DNA from: an uncultured Bacteroidales bacterium
Lineage (GTDB): Bacteria; Bacteroidota; Bacteroidia; Bacteroidales; Paludibacteraceae
DNA length: 64,000 nucleotides
Assembly (NCBI GenBank): GCA_944321895.1
Contig: CALUNA010000001.1
Span: forward strand, 124,001-188,000
Reading direction: 5' to 3'
The notes under the pieces were generated by a model. It was not told the DNA's origin. It did not search any database and worked only from the letters and a program-made list of their open reading frames with translations. This document shows positions 52,205 through 60,182 of the stretch, piece after piece. Numbering within the stretch: the stretch's first letter is position 1; each line of letters starts with the position of its first letter. The position numbers and the translations under genes are program-made.

Positions 52205-54027
52205 GTACATTCCATTTTGCAACCCTGATGTTCTCCCAGGCTGAGAAATATGGGACACGAACCGCGCTCCGTTATCGCCGGAACGGTGAAACCCAATGGC
52301 GTGAAATGTCATGGAGAAAGTTTGCAGATCGTATAAAGACAACAGCCAAGGCATTGGTTGAACTTGGTGTTGCAGAAGGCGAGCCAGTAGGACAATTTTC
52401 CCAGAACATGCCGGAAAATCTGATTGTTGATTTCGCCCTGTATGCAAACCGCGCCGTTTTGGTTCCTGTTTATGCAACATCATCTACGGAGCAGGTGTCA
52501 TATATTGTAGACGATGCAAAACTGAGAATTCTGTTTGTCGGGGAACAGCAGCAGTACGATGTTGCCATTGAGGTTCTGAAAGAATCCGATACGCTGGAGC
52601 ATATTATAGCGTTGGACAAGAATATTGTGTTTTCGGAAAAGGAGCATAGCATGTATTTTTCCGATTTGCTGGCATTGGGCAACGCATCGCAGCAACAGGA
52701 TGTCGTGGAGGCCCGTCAGGCTGCGGCAAGCGAGGATGACATGTCTGCCATATTGTATACATCGGGTACAACCGGAAACCCGAAAGGCGTTATGCTGATG
52801 CATTCCGGCTTTAATCAGGCCATGCGCATTCATGACATGCGCCTGACCACCTTGACCGATAAGGACCGCTCGATTGCCTTTTTGCCGTTGTCGCATGTTT
52901 TTGAACGCATGTGGTGCTATTTCTGTTTGCATAAAGGAATAGAAATCATTATAAATCTGCATCCTACAGATATACAGCAGACCATAAAGGAGATACGCCC
53001 CACCTTGATGTGTGCTGTTCCGCGCTTCTGGGAAAAAGTTTATATAGGTATCAAGGAAAACCTGTCCCATTATTCGGAATTCATGCTTGGTGTTGTCATG
53101 TGGTCCATAGCGGTAGGGCGCAAATATAACATTGACCATTTACGCGTGGGAAAGAAACCGAACTGGTGGTTGCGTTTACGTTACAGATTTGCGGACAGGT
53201 TTATTTTTTCCAAGGTAAAGAATACGGTAGGCATAGAAAACGGTGTTCTGTTTCCGACAGCGGGTGCAGCGCTGGCGGATCACATAACTGTCTTTTTCAG
53301 AAGCATTGGCATTCCTATTTGTTATGGCTATGGCCTGACAGAAAGCTATGCTACAGTATCCTGCTTTGATTATCAGAATTATGAAATAGGTTCGGTAGGC
53401 AGTATCATGCCGGAAGTAGAGGTGCGTATTGGCGAGGACAATGAAATACAATTGCGCGGCAAAACCGTTTTCCGGGGTTATTACAATAAACCGGAAATTA
53501 CCGAACAGTCGTTTACGGAGGATGGCTTTTTCAAGACAGGCGATGCGGGATATATAAAGGGCAATCATTTGTACCTGACAGAGCGTATTAAGGATTTGTT
53601 TAAGACATCAAACGGTAAATATATAGCTCCGCAACAGATAGAAACCTTGCTGACTACAGACAAGTATATTGAACAAGTGGCTGTTATTGGCGACCAGCGT
53701 AACTATGTTACCGCCATTATAGTGCCTAATCAGGCTTTGCTGGAGAAATATGCAGAGGAGAACCGTATAATGTATTCCAGCATGGATGATTTGCTGAAGA
53801 ATCCGCAAATATACAAATTGATAGAGGAACATATCCAGAAATTGCAATCCAACATGGCCCATTTTGAGGTTATCAAAAAATTCACGCTGATTAAGAAAGG
53901 ATTTGCCATTGAAACGGGAGAACTGACCAACACGCTGAAACTGCGCCGGGCAATCATAATGCAGAAATATGCACAGATTATCGATTCCATGTATGAACAG
54001 CCGGATAAGGCTGATTTATTGAAATAG
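52201..54027 (+). CDS. AMP-forming long-chain acyl-CoA ligase
   Basis: This 608-residue enzyme activates fatty acids to acyl-AMP and then acyl-CoA (or acyl-ACP). The P-loop-like motif ILYTSGTTGNPKGVML near residue 183 is intact. YGLTESYATVS near 378 and GDAGYIKGNHLYLTERIKD near 448 are the other adenylate-forming signatures. The last gene of acpP-fabF-rnc-ligase, it overlaps rnc by four bases, linking exogenous or recycled fatty acids to membrane lipid synthesis. Confidence 0.92.
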   Translation: MSTFHFATLMFSQAEKYGTRTALRYRRNGETQWREMSWRKFADRIKTTAKALVELGVAEGEPVGQFSQNMPENLIVDFALYANRAVLVPVYATSSTEQVSYIVDDAKLRILFVGEQQQYDVAIEVLKESDTLEHIIALDKNIVFSEKEHSMYFSDLLALGNASQQQDVVEARQAAASEDDMSAILYTSGTTGNPKGVMLMHSGFNQAMRIHDMRLTTLTDKDRSIAFLPLSHVFERMWCYFCLHKGIEIIINLHPTDIQQTIKEIRPTLMCAVPRFWEKVYIGIKENLSHYSEFMLGVVMWSIAVGRKYNIDHLRVGKKPNWWLRLRYRFADRFIFSKVKNTVGIENGVLFPTAGAALADHITVFFRSIGIPICYGYGLTESYATVSCFDYQNYEIGSVGSIMPEVEVRIGEDNEIQLRGKTVFRGYYNKPEITEQSFTEDGFFKTGDAGYIKGNHLYLTERIKDLFKTSNGKYIAPQQIETLLTTDKYIEQVAVIGDQRNYVTAIIVPNQALLEKYAEENRIMYSSMDDLLKNPQIYKLIEEHIQKLQSNMAHFEVIKKFTLIKKGFAIETGELTNTLKLRRAIIMQKYAQIIDSMYEQPDKADLLK

Positions 54028-54071
54028 CCATTGCGACAGGGATTCTTTTGTCGTGAAGGGTTGAAAAAAAG

Positions 54072-54113
54072 AAAAGAGCAAAGGATGTTTTTTTTGCATT
54101 CTTTGCTCTTTTT
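54072..54113. terminator. Bidirectional terminator
   Basis: AGAGCAAAGGATG (54075-54087) pairs with CATTCTTTGCTCT (54097-54109), one G-T, with A-run and T-run flanks. It separates the acyl-CoA ligase and the convergent uronate transporter. Confidence 0.85.
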
Positions 54114-54157
54114 CCTGATGATTCCGATCTTGTCCAGTTCCGGACTTCGCCGTTGTG

Positions 54158-55639
54158 TTATGCCTCAATAGGTTTGTACTTGGGAACCAGGGCTTTCATA
54201 ATGCACCAGGCAACCAAATAGGCAACAGCGCAGATGCAGAAAATAATCATGTATCCGGCTTGTTTTCCATCGAATCCCATAAAATGAAAGGCTTCGCCGA
54301 GATTTTCCGAATAGGTGAATAGTGCTCCTGCACCTTTGTTGATAAGGAACGAGCCAATACCACCTGCCATGCCGCCTATACCGGTAATGGTTGCAATGGC
54401 GGATTTCGGGAACATGTCACCAATGGTGGAGAACAGATTGGCGCTCCAGGCCTGATGTCCGGCGCCGGCAATACCGATAATAATGGCCGGCCACCATACG
54501 GAAATTGCACCTGCACTTTGTGCAAACAAGGCCGGCAGCGGCAGAAACGCGAATATCAACATGGCCAACATACGGCCGGCATACGGGTTCATGCCTTTCT
54601 TGTCCACAAAAAGGCGTGGCAGGTATCCTCCGAAAATGGATAGTACCGTAACAATGGCATAAAGTGTAATAATCAAGGCCATACCTGTTCCGGAATCGGA
54701 GCGGTAACCATATTGATCGGAGAAATAGGCCGGCGCCCAGAACAGATAGAACCACCATACACCATCGGTAAAGAATTTACCCACAATAAACGACCAGGTC
54801 TGACGGTAGGTAAAGCATTTCCAAAACGGAATAGCTTTTTCTTCCTTGGTGGTAGTCTTTGTTTCTGCTGTTGTTTCTGCGTCGTCTTGATGGATATATT
54901 CCAGTTCGGCGCTGTTCACATGTTTGGATTCTTCCGGTTTGTCGTACATGAATATCCAGAACCCCATCCAGATAAAGCCGAGTGCACCGATGATGACAAA
55001 TGCCATTTCCCAGCCGCCTCCAACTCCGATAGATTTGAAGTATTTGGCGAGCAAAGGGATTGTTACGGGTGCGATTAAGGCACCAACTGACGCACCTGCA
55101 TTGAAAATGGAAGTAGCAAATGCACGGTCTTTTTTGGGAAAATATTCGGCGGTAACTTTAATCGCCGCAGGAAAGTTGCCCGCTTCACCCAGGGCTAGGA
55201 CACAACGGGCCGCTAAAAAGAGCCATACACTTGTAGTGGCTATCGCCGTTGCTGCAGCCGTACCTGCTTCCACGGCAGTCATTGCCTGAACAGATTCAAA
55301 ACCTTCGATATGCACGGTGAGCCAGCCGCATATGGCATGCAAGCATGCGCCGGCAGACCAGATTCCTATGGACCATAGATAACCTTTACGGGTGCCCATC
55401 CAGTCAATAAACTTGCCGGCAAATAACATACAAATGGCATAGATAATTGAGAATACGGCAGTAATGGTACCATAATCACTGTCGGTCCAATGAAACTCCG
55501 GAGCAATAAAGTCCTTCCAGGTCAGTGACAAGACCTGACGGTCCAGATAGTTCACCGTAGTGGCTACAAACAAGAGCACGCACATCCACCAACGCCAGTT
55601 GGTCATCAATTTTGTGGTTGTTGAAGTTTGATTTGTCAT
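54158..55639 (-). CDS. MFS hexuronate transporter (ExuT-like)
   Basis: This 493-residue major-facilitator protein has about 12 membrane spans. NYLDRQVLSLTWKDF near residue 29, the loop DWMGTRKGYLWSIGIWS near 79, and LALGEAGNFPAAIKVTAEYFPKKDRAFA near 150 are typical of the ACS anion:cation symporter group that carries galacturonate and glucuronate. A long charged central loop (about 238-268, DDAETTAETKTTTKEEK) is usual for these. Its place downstream of eda, kdgK and uxaC supports uronate uptake. A hairpin precedes it, so expression may be reduced relative to eda. Confidence 0.9.
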   Translation of the reverse strand: MTNQTSTTTKLMTNWRWWMCVLLFVATTVNYLDRQVLSLTWKDFIAPEFHWTDSDYGTITAVFSIIYAICMLFAGKFIDWMGTRKGYLWSIGIWSAGACLHAICGWLTVHIEGFESVQAMTAVEAGTAAATAIATTSVWLFLAARCVLALGEAGNFPAAIKVTAEYFPKKDRAFATSIFNAGASVGALIAPVTIPLLAKYFKSIGVGGGWEMAFVIIGALGFIWMGFWIFMYDKPEESKHVNSAELEYIHQDDAETTAETKTTTKEEKAIPFWKCFTYRQTWSFIVGKFFTDGVWWFYLFWAPAYFSDQYGYRSDSGTGMALIITLYAIVTVLSIFGGYLPRLFVDKKGMNPYAGRMLAMLIFAFLPLPALFAQSAGAISVWWPAIIIGIAGAGHQAWSANLFSTIGDMFPKSAIATITGIGGMAGGIGSFLINKGAGALFTYSENLGEAFHFMGFDGKQAGYMIIFCICAVAYLVAWCIMKALVPKYKPIEA

Positions 55640-55691
55640 GTATAAAATTTGTTTTTTATGTCTAACATCGAATTAGACGAGGTTATTGTTT

Positions 55692-55733
55692 AAAAAGAGA
55701 AATTGCAGGAACAGAATATGTTTCTGCAATTTC
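55692..55733 (-). terminator. Hairpin between eda and the uronate transporter
   Basis: GAAATTGCAG (minus strand 55733-55724) pairs with CTGCAATTTC (55708-55699), followed by a T-rich run. It may be a terminator of the kdgK-eda transcript or a partial one that sets transporter level. Confidence 0.6.
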
Positions 55734-55739
55734 GATAAA

Positions 55740-56408
55740 TTATTTTCTTACAGTTTCGATAATCGAAAGGGCATCTTTGCACAAAGCCGTAATTTTGCTC
55801 CACTCCTTGGCTGCAATGACTTCTTTCGGGAACAGATTGCTGCCCATGCCGACGCACATTACACCCGCCTTGAACCATCCTTCCAGATTTTCGCGGGTTG
55901 GTTTCACGCCTCCTGTAACCATGAGTTGGCTCCAGGGCAGAGGTGCTTTCAGGCCTTTGATAAATGCGGTTCCGAGTACATCGCCGGGGAACACCTTGCA
56001 GAGGTCGCAGCCACATTCCTGTGCAAAACCTATTTCAGATACGGAGCCGCAACCGGGAGTATAGGGTATCAGTCGGCGATTGCAAACTTTTGCTATTTCG
56101 GGGTTGAACAATGGTCCCACAACAAAGTTGGCGCCTGACTGGATATAGAGTGCGGCTGTGGCAGGATCTACAATGGAGCCGACGCCCAGTATCATACCGG
56201 GGAGTTCCTTGTTGGCAAATTTGACTAACTCACCGAATACTTCCTGTGCAAAATCACCGCGGTTCGTGAATTCAAAAGCGCGAACACCGCCTTCGTAACA
56301 GGCTTTGACCACTTGTTTGGCTGTTTCCAGGTCGGCATGATAGAACACCGGAACCATTCCGGTGTTTTTCATGGCGGTCAGGACTTCTATTTTATTATAT
56401 TTTGCCAT
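55740..56408 (-). CDS. eda: KDPG / 4-hydroxy-2-oxoglutarate aldolase
   Basis: The enzyme splits 2-keto-3-deoxy-6-phosphogluconate into pyruvate and glyceraldehyde 3-phosphate. In 222 residues Glu46 (FEFTNRG) and the Schiff-base Lys138 (CKVFPG) are in place, and [13 protein letters not shown] near 158 binds phosphate. It lies 28 bases after kdgK, which makes its substrate, so the two act in sequence. Confidence 0.94.
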   Translation of the reverse strand: MAKYNKIEVLTAMKNTGMVPVFYHADLETAKQVVKACYEGGVRAFEFTNRGDFAQEVFGELVKFANKELPGMILGVGSIVDPATAALYIQSGANFVVGPLFNPEIAKVCNRRLIPYTPGCGSVSEIGFAQECGCDLCKVFPGDVLGTAFIKGLKAPLPWSQLMVTGGVKPTRENLEGWFKAGVMCVGMGSNLFPKEVIAAKEWSKITALCKDALSIIETVRK

Positions 56409-56436
56409 AATCTATTGTCGTTTTTTTTGTTGATTA

Positions 56437-57459
56437 TTATCGTTGTACGCGTCCGCTTGCATCGCCTCCGGCCAGGGCTTCTACTTCTTCTGCAGAAACG
56501 AGATTGAAATCGCCGTTAATAGTATGTTTCAGTGCGGAAGCGGCTACTGCAAATTCCAGGGCTTCACCTTGGGTTGCTTTGGTCAGCAGGCCATGTATGA
56601 TACCGCCGGAGAATGAATCACCTCCACCCACGCGGTCTACAATCGGGTTAATGTCGTAACGCTTGCTGGTGTAGAATTCGTTTCCGTTGTAGATCATCGC
56701 CTTCCAGCCGTTGTGAGTGGCTGAAAATGATTCCCGCAATGTGGAAATGACATATTTGAAACCGAATGTTTCGCTCATTTGTTTGAATATGCCTTTATAG
56801 CCTTCTGCATCGGTTTGTCCGGCTTCCACGTCGGCATCCGGTTTGAAACCCAGACAGAGTTCCGCATCTTCTTCATTGCCAATGCAGACATCGACATATT
56901 GCATCAACGGGCGCATAATGCTTTGGGCTTTTTCCTTGCTCCACAGTTTTTTGCGGAAGTTCAGGTCTACCGATACCGTGACGCCGTGTCGTTTGGCTGC
57001 TTCGCAAGCCAGTTTGGTGAGTTCTGCTGCCTTGTCGGAGATAGCCGGCGTAATTCCTGACCAATGGAACCAGTCGGCTCCTTCCATGATGGCATCAAAA
57101 TCGAAATCTTCCGGACTTGCTTCTGCAATGGCGGAGTGGGCACGGTCGTAAATGACCTTGCTCGGACGCATGGAAGCGCCTGTTTCCAGGTAGTAAATAC
57201 CCACACGGTCGCCGCCGCGTGCAATGAAGTCGGTTTTGACGCCATATTTGCGCAATGCATTCACGGCCGACTGTCCGATTTCATGTTTAGGAAGTTTGGT
57301 TACGAAATAGGCATCGTGCCCGTAGTTGGCACAACTTACGGCAACATTTGCTTCACCGCCGCCATATACGACGTCGAATACATCCGATTGAACGAAACGT
57401 GTGTTGCCTGGCGTTGAAAGGCGCAACATGATTTCGCCTAAGGTTACAATTTTACTCAT
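56437..57459 (-). CDS. kdgK: 2-keto-3-deoxygluconate kinase (PfkB family)
   Basis: The enzyme phosphorylates 2-keto-3-deoxygluconate to KDPG. In 340 residues it has the PfkB N-terminal motif YGGGEANVAVSCANYG near 32 and the C-terminal motif VGGGDSFSGGIIHG near 283, with the catalytic Asp. Its place between uxaC and eda supports the KDG assignment over other sugars. A promoter and a perfect inverted repeat lie just upstream. Confidence 0.92.
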   Translation of the reverse strand: MSKIVTLGEIMLRLSTPGNTRFVQSDVFDVVYGGGEANVAVSCANYGHDAYFVTKLPKHEIGQSAVNALRKYGVKTDFIARGGDRVGIYYLETGASMRPSKVIYDRAHSAIAEASPEDFDFDAIMEGADWFHWSGITPAISDKAAELTKLACEAAKRHGVTVSVDLNFRKKLWSKEKAQSIMRPLMQYVDVCIGNEEDAELCLGFKPDADVEAGQTDAEGYKGIFKQMSETFGFKYVISTLRESFSATHNGWKAMIYNGNEFYTSKRYDINPIVDRVGGGDSFSGGIIHGLLTKATQGEALEFAVAASALKHTINGDFNLVSAEEVEALAGGDASGRVQR

Positions 57460-57501
57460 TTTATTCTTTTCTATTTTGTAATTGAGAATTTATTTGGTAT
57501 G

Positions 57502-57591
57502 CAAAAATAAGATTCGGGACAAAATTATAAAAAAGGAATAAGTTGGAAGTTTAATTTTGTCCCGAAAATGTGGAAATTTTGTACGAATCTT
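57502..57591 (-). promoter_or_regulatory. kdgK promoter with 15-bp inverted repeat and a third half-site
   Basis: Minus-strand -7 box TATTTTTG lies at 57509-57502. TTCGGGACAAAATTA (57513-57527) and its exact reverse complement (57552-57566) form an inverted repeat with a 24-base spacer; the promoter-proximal arm lies inside the -33/-7 spacer. A third, shortened copy, AATTTTGTACGAA, lies at 57575-57587. It may be an operator cluster, or the inverted repeat may be the uxaC terminator. Confidence 0.6.
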
Positions 57592-58997
57592 CAAAACTGG
57601 AAGAAATTCTTTGCGTTATTGTAACTTATGTCTTCCACCATTTGTCCCAGAAAGTCTATTTCCGACGCAGGCAACAGCCCGTTTTCGACATCGTTTCCAA
57701 TCAGGTTGCACAATGTTCTGCGGAAGTATTCATGCCGCGGATAGGACAGGAATGAGCGTGAGTCGGTGAGCATTCCCACAAAGCGGCTCAGGAGGCCGAG
57801 TACGGAGAGCGCGTTCATCTGTTTTTCCATTCCGTCTTTCTGGTCAAGGAACCACCAGCCGGAGCCGAATTGTATTTTGCCGGGAACGGAACCGTCCTGG
57901 AAGTTTCCGAGCATGGTTGCTATCACTTCATTGGCGCATGGATTCAGGTTGTACAGGATTGTTTTGGCAAGTTTTCCCTTTGAGTTGAGTTTGTCCAGGA
58001 ATTTGGCCATTGCTTTGGCTGTATTGAACTCACCGATGGAATCAAAACCGGTGTCAGGTCCCAGTTGTTTAAACATTTTGGTGTTGTTGTTGCGGATGGC
58101 TCCGTAGTGGAACTGTTGTGTCCAGCCTTTTTCGGCATCCATTTCGGCAAAGACAATCAGCATGGCTGATTTGAATTTCAGGATTTCGGCTTGTGTCAAT
58201 GTCTGGCCGCCATATACTTTGTTGAATATGTTATTTATTTCGGTGTCCGTGTAATCTTCTGCATAGAATTCTTCGATACCGTGGTCGGACAGCTTGCAAC
58301 CCATGGCAGCAAAGAAATCCTGGCGGTTGCGCAGGGCAGCGATCATGTCGTCAAAGCAACTGATGGTAACGCCGGAAACCTCGGAAAGTTTTTCTACATA
58401 CGCACGGAAGTCGGCAGGTACTTCAACGGCCATTGCCTTGTCAGGACGCCATGCAGGCAACACTTTGATTTCAAAACCATCGTCTTTGCATTTTTTGTGG
58501 TATTCCAGGGAGTCTACCGGATCATCTGTCGTGCAGACAACTTCCACATGGTAGCGGCGCATCAGGTTGCGTGCGGAATATTCCGGTGTCTGCAGTTTGG
58601 CCGTGCATTCATCATAAATTTCGCGTGCCGTTTTTGGTGAAAGTAATTTTTCTATGCCGAAAGCGGTTTTCAGTTCCAGATGTGTCCAGTGATACAATGG
58701 ATTACGCATGGTGTATGGAACGGTTTCCGCCCATTTTTCGAATTTTTCCCAATCGGTAGTATCCGTTCCCGTACAATAACGTTCATCTACACCGTTGGTA
58801 CGCATGGCGCGCCATTTGTAATGGTCACCGCCCAGCCAGATTTCCGTCAGTGACCTGAACTGATAGTCGTTTGCAACCATGGCCGGAATCAGGTGGCAGT
58901 GATAGTCTATGATTGGCATCTTGGCCGCATGGTCGTGATAGAGTTCCTTGGCTGCATCTGTCTGCAACAGGAAGTCTTTGTCCAAAAAAGTTTTCAT
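57591..58997 (-). CDS. uxaC: Glucuronate isomerase (uronate isomerase)
   Basis: The enzyme isomerises glucuronate to fructuronate and galacturonate to tagaturonate. The 468-residue amidohydrolase-fold protein has DYHCHLIP near residue 29 with the metal-binding His pair, and further family segments NPLYHWTHLEL near 92 and LTDSRSFLSYPRHEYFRR near 415. I start it at 58997 (MKTFLDKDF), the usual family start. The longer frame lies within the leader. It heads the uronate cluster behind its own promoter. Confidence 0.95.
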   Translation of the reverse strand: MKTFLDKDFLLQTDAAKELYHDHAAKMPIIDYHCHLIPAMVANDYQFRSLTEIWLGGDHYKWRAMRTNGVDERYCTGTDTTDWEKFEKWAETVPYTMRNPLYHWTHLELKTAFGIEKLLSPKTAREIYDECTAKLQTPEYSARNLMRRYHVEVVCTTDDPVDSLEYHKKCKDDGFEIKVLPAWRPDKAMAVEVPADFRAYVEKLSEVSGVTISCFDDMIAALRNRQDFFAAMGCKLSDHGIEEFYAEDYTDTEINNIFNKVYGGQTLTQAEILKFKSAMLIVFAEMDAEKGWTQQFHYGAIRNNNTKMFKQLGPDTGFDSIGEFNTAKAMAKFLDKLNSKGKLAKTILYNLNPCANEVIATMLGNFQDGSVPGKIQFGSGWWFLDQKDGMEKQMNALSVLGLLSRFVGMLTDSRSFLSYPRHEYFRRTLCNLIGNDVENGLLPASEIDFLGQMVEDISYNNAKNFFQF

Positions 58998-59170
58998 ACG
59001 TATATATATAAATGTTAGGTGATACGGAGTGTCGCCCGAATTACTGCAAAGGAGATTCGCCATATCGCTTCTTCTGATCCCGGTTGTTTTGTAAACGTCT
59101 GTTTTTCAAGACAAAAAAGTATCACGAGAATCCTGATTGATTTGCTTTGGCTAATTTCCGTGTGCGCCCA

Positions 59171-59201
59171 CGAAGATACGAACATTTTTTGATGTTCCAA
59201 A
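59171..59201 (-). promoter_or_regulatory. Promoter of uxaC
   Basis: Minus-strand TTTG at 59201-59198 and TATCTTCG at 59178-59171 are 19 bases apart. The leader is about 167 bases. I see no obvious riboswitch or copy of the kdgK half-site in it. Confidence 0.5.
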
Positions 59202-59354
59202 ATGGTAAGTTGGCATTAAATATTTTTACGTTTACAGAAGTTCCTGTTGCCTGTTGTATTTATTTTGCAGGCTTTCATACGGGCAGGGGATTGTGTTGTG
59301 TCGGAAAAGTCTTGTTTCCTGAAGCAGTTCCGTGTTGTTTTCCGTTTTTATGTT

Positions 59355-59362
59355 TATCTTTG
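59355..59362 (+). promoter_or_regulatory. -7 box of dapB
   Basis: TATCTTTG lies at 59355-59362, 30 bases before the ATG. A GTTG 17 bases upstream may be the -33 element. I see nothing else in 59202-59354. Confidence 0.5.
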
Positions 59363-59391
59363 CTGCGGATTAAACAAACAGGTGACAGATT

Positions 59392-60108
59392 ATGAAAATA
59401 GCATTGATCGGTTATGGAAAAATGGGCAGAATCATTGAGAGGATTGCCCTGGAACGCGGGCATGAAATAGTTTGCAGGATAGATGTCGATAATCAGGACG
59501 ATTTTGCTTCGGAAGCATTCCGCAGTGCGGATGTCGCCATTGAGTTTACGGCTCCGCAGGTTGCCGTAGACAATTACAAGCGTGCATGGGCGGCCGGTGT
59601 TCCTGTTGTGTCCGGTACAACCGGTTGGACAGAACGCATGCCTGAAGTACGCAGGGAGATTGATGAGAAAGGATATACCTTGTTCTGGGCCTCCAATTTC
59701 AGTCTGGGTGTGAACATCTTTTTTGAACTGAACCGGCATTTGGCAAAAATCATGAACCACATGACTGATTATGAGGTGGACATGACGGAAATACATCATG
59801 TGCAGAAACTCGATGCACCAAGCGGAACGGCCGTAACCTTGGCCGAAGACATTCTGGCAAATATCGACCGGAAAGACAAATGGGTATTGGGCAAAGCCGG
59901 GGCAGCCAATGAACTGTCCATAGAAGCTATTCGTGAAGGACAAGTGCCCGGTACGCATATTGTACGCTATGACAGTACCGTGGATACGCTCACCATCAGC
60001 CACGAAGCCAAAAGCCGCGAAGGCTTTGCCTTGGGTGCCGTATTGGCCGCTGAATTTACACGCGGCAAACAAGGTTTTTTCGGCATGAAGGACCTGCTGA
60101 AATTTTAA
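59392..60108 (+). CDS. dapB: 4-hydroxy-tetrahydrodipicolinate reductase
   Basis: The enzyme reduces the DapA product with NAD(P)H on the way to lysine and diaminopimelate. In 238 residues it has the Rossmann motif GYGKMGRIIE near residue 6, VSGTTGW near 75, and the catalytic His pair and Lys in EIHHVQKLDAPSGTA near 130. The length is at the short end of the family, as usual in this phylum. In many relatives dapB precedes lepB; here lepB is about 21 kb away. Confidence 0.95.
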   Translation: MKIALIGYGKMGRIIERIALERGHEIVCRIDVDNQDDFASEAFRSADVAIEFTAPQVAVDNYKRAWAAGVPVVSGTTGWTERMPEVRREIDEKGYTLFWASNFSLGVNIFFELNRHLAKIMNHMTDYEVDMTEIHHVQKLDAPSGTAVTLAEDILANIDRKDKWVLGKAGAANELSIEAIREGQVPGTHIVRYDSTVDTLTISHEAKSREGFALGAVLAAEFTRGKQGFFGMKDLLKF

Positions 60109-60151
60109 ATCAGAAAAACATAAAGCTGATTCGTGTCCGGTAAATTTTATA

Positions 60152-60159
60152 TATATTTG
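60152..60159 (+). promoter_or_regulatory. -7 box of comEC
   Basis: TATATTTG lies at 60152-60159, 23 bases before the comEC ATG. TTCG at 60130-60133 is a weak -33 candidate. Confidence 0.5.
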
Positions 60160-60182
60160 CAAATATATATGGAGGACCGGCC

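Noticed and set aside
59002..59170. Riboswitch in the long uxaC leader
   Set aside because: The leader is long, but I found no strong stem set or known aptamer motif.
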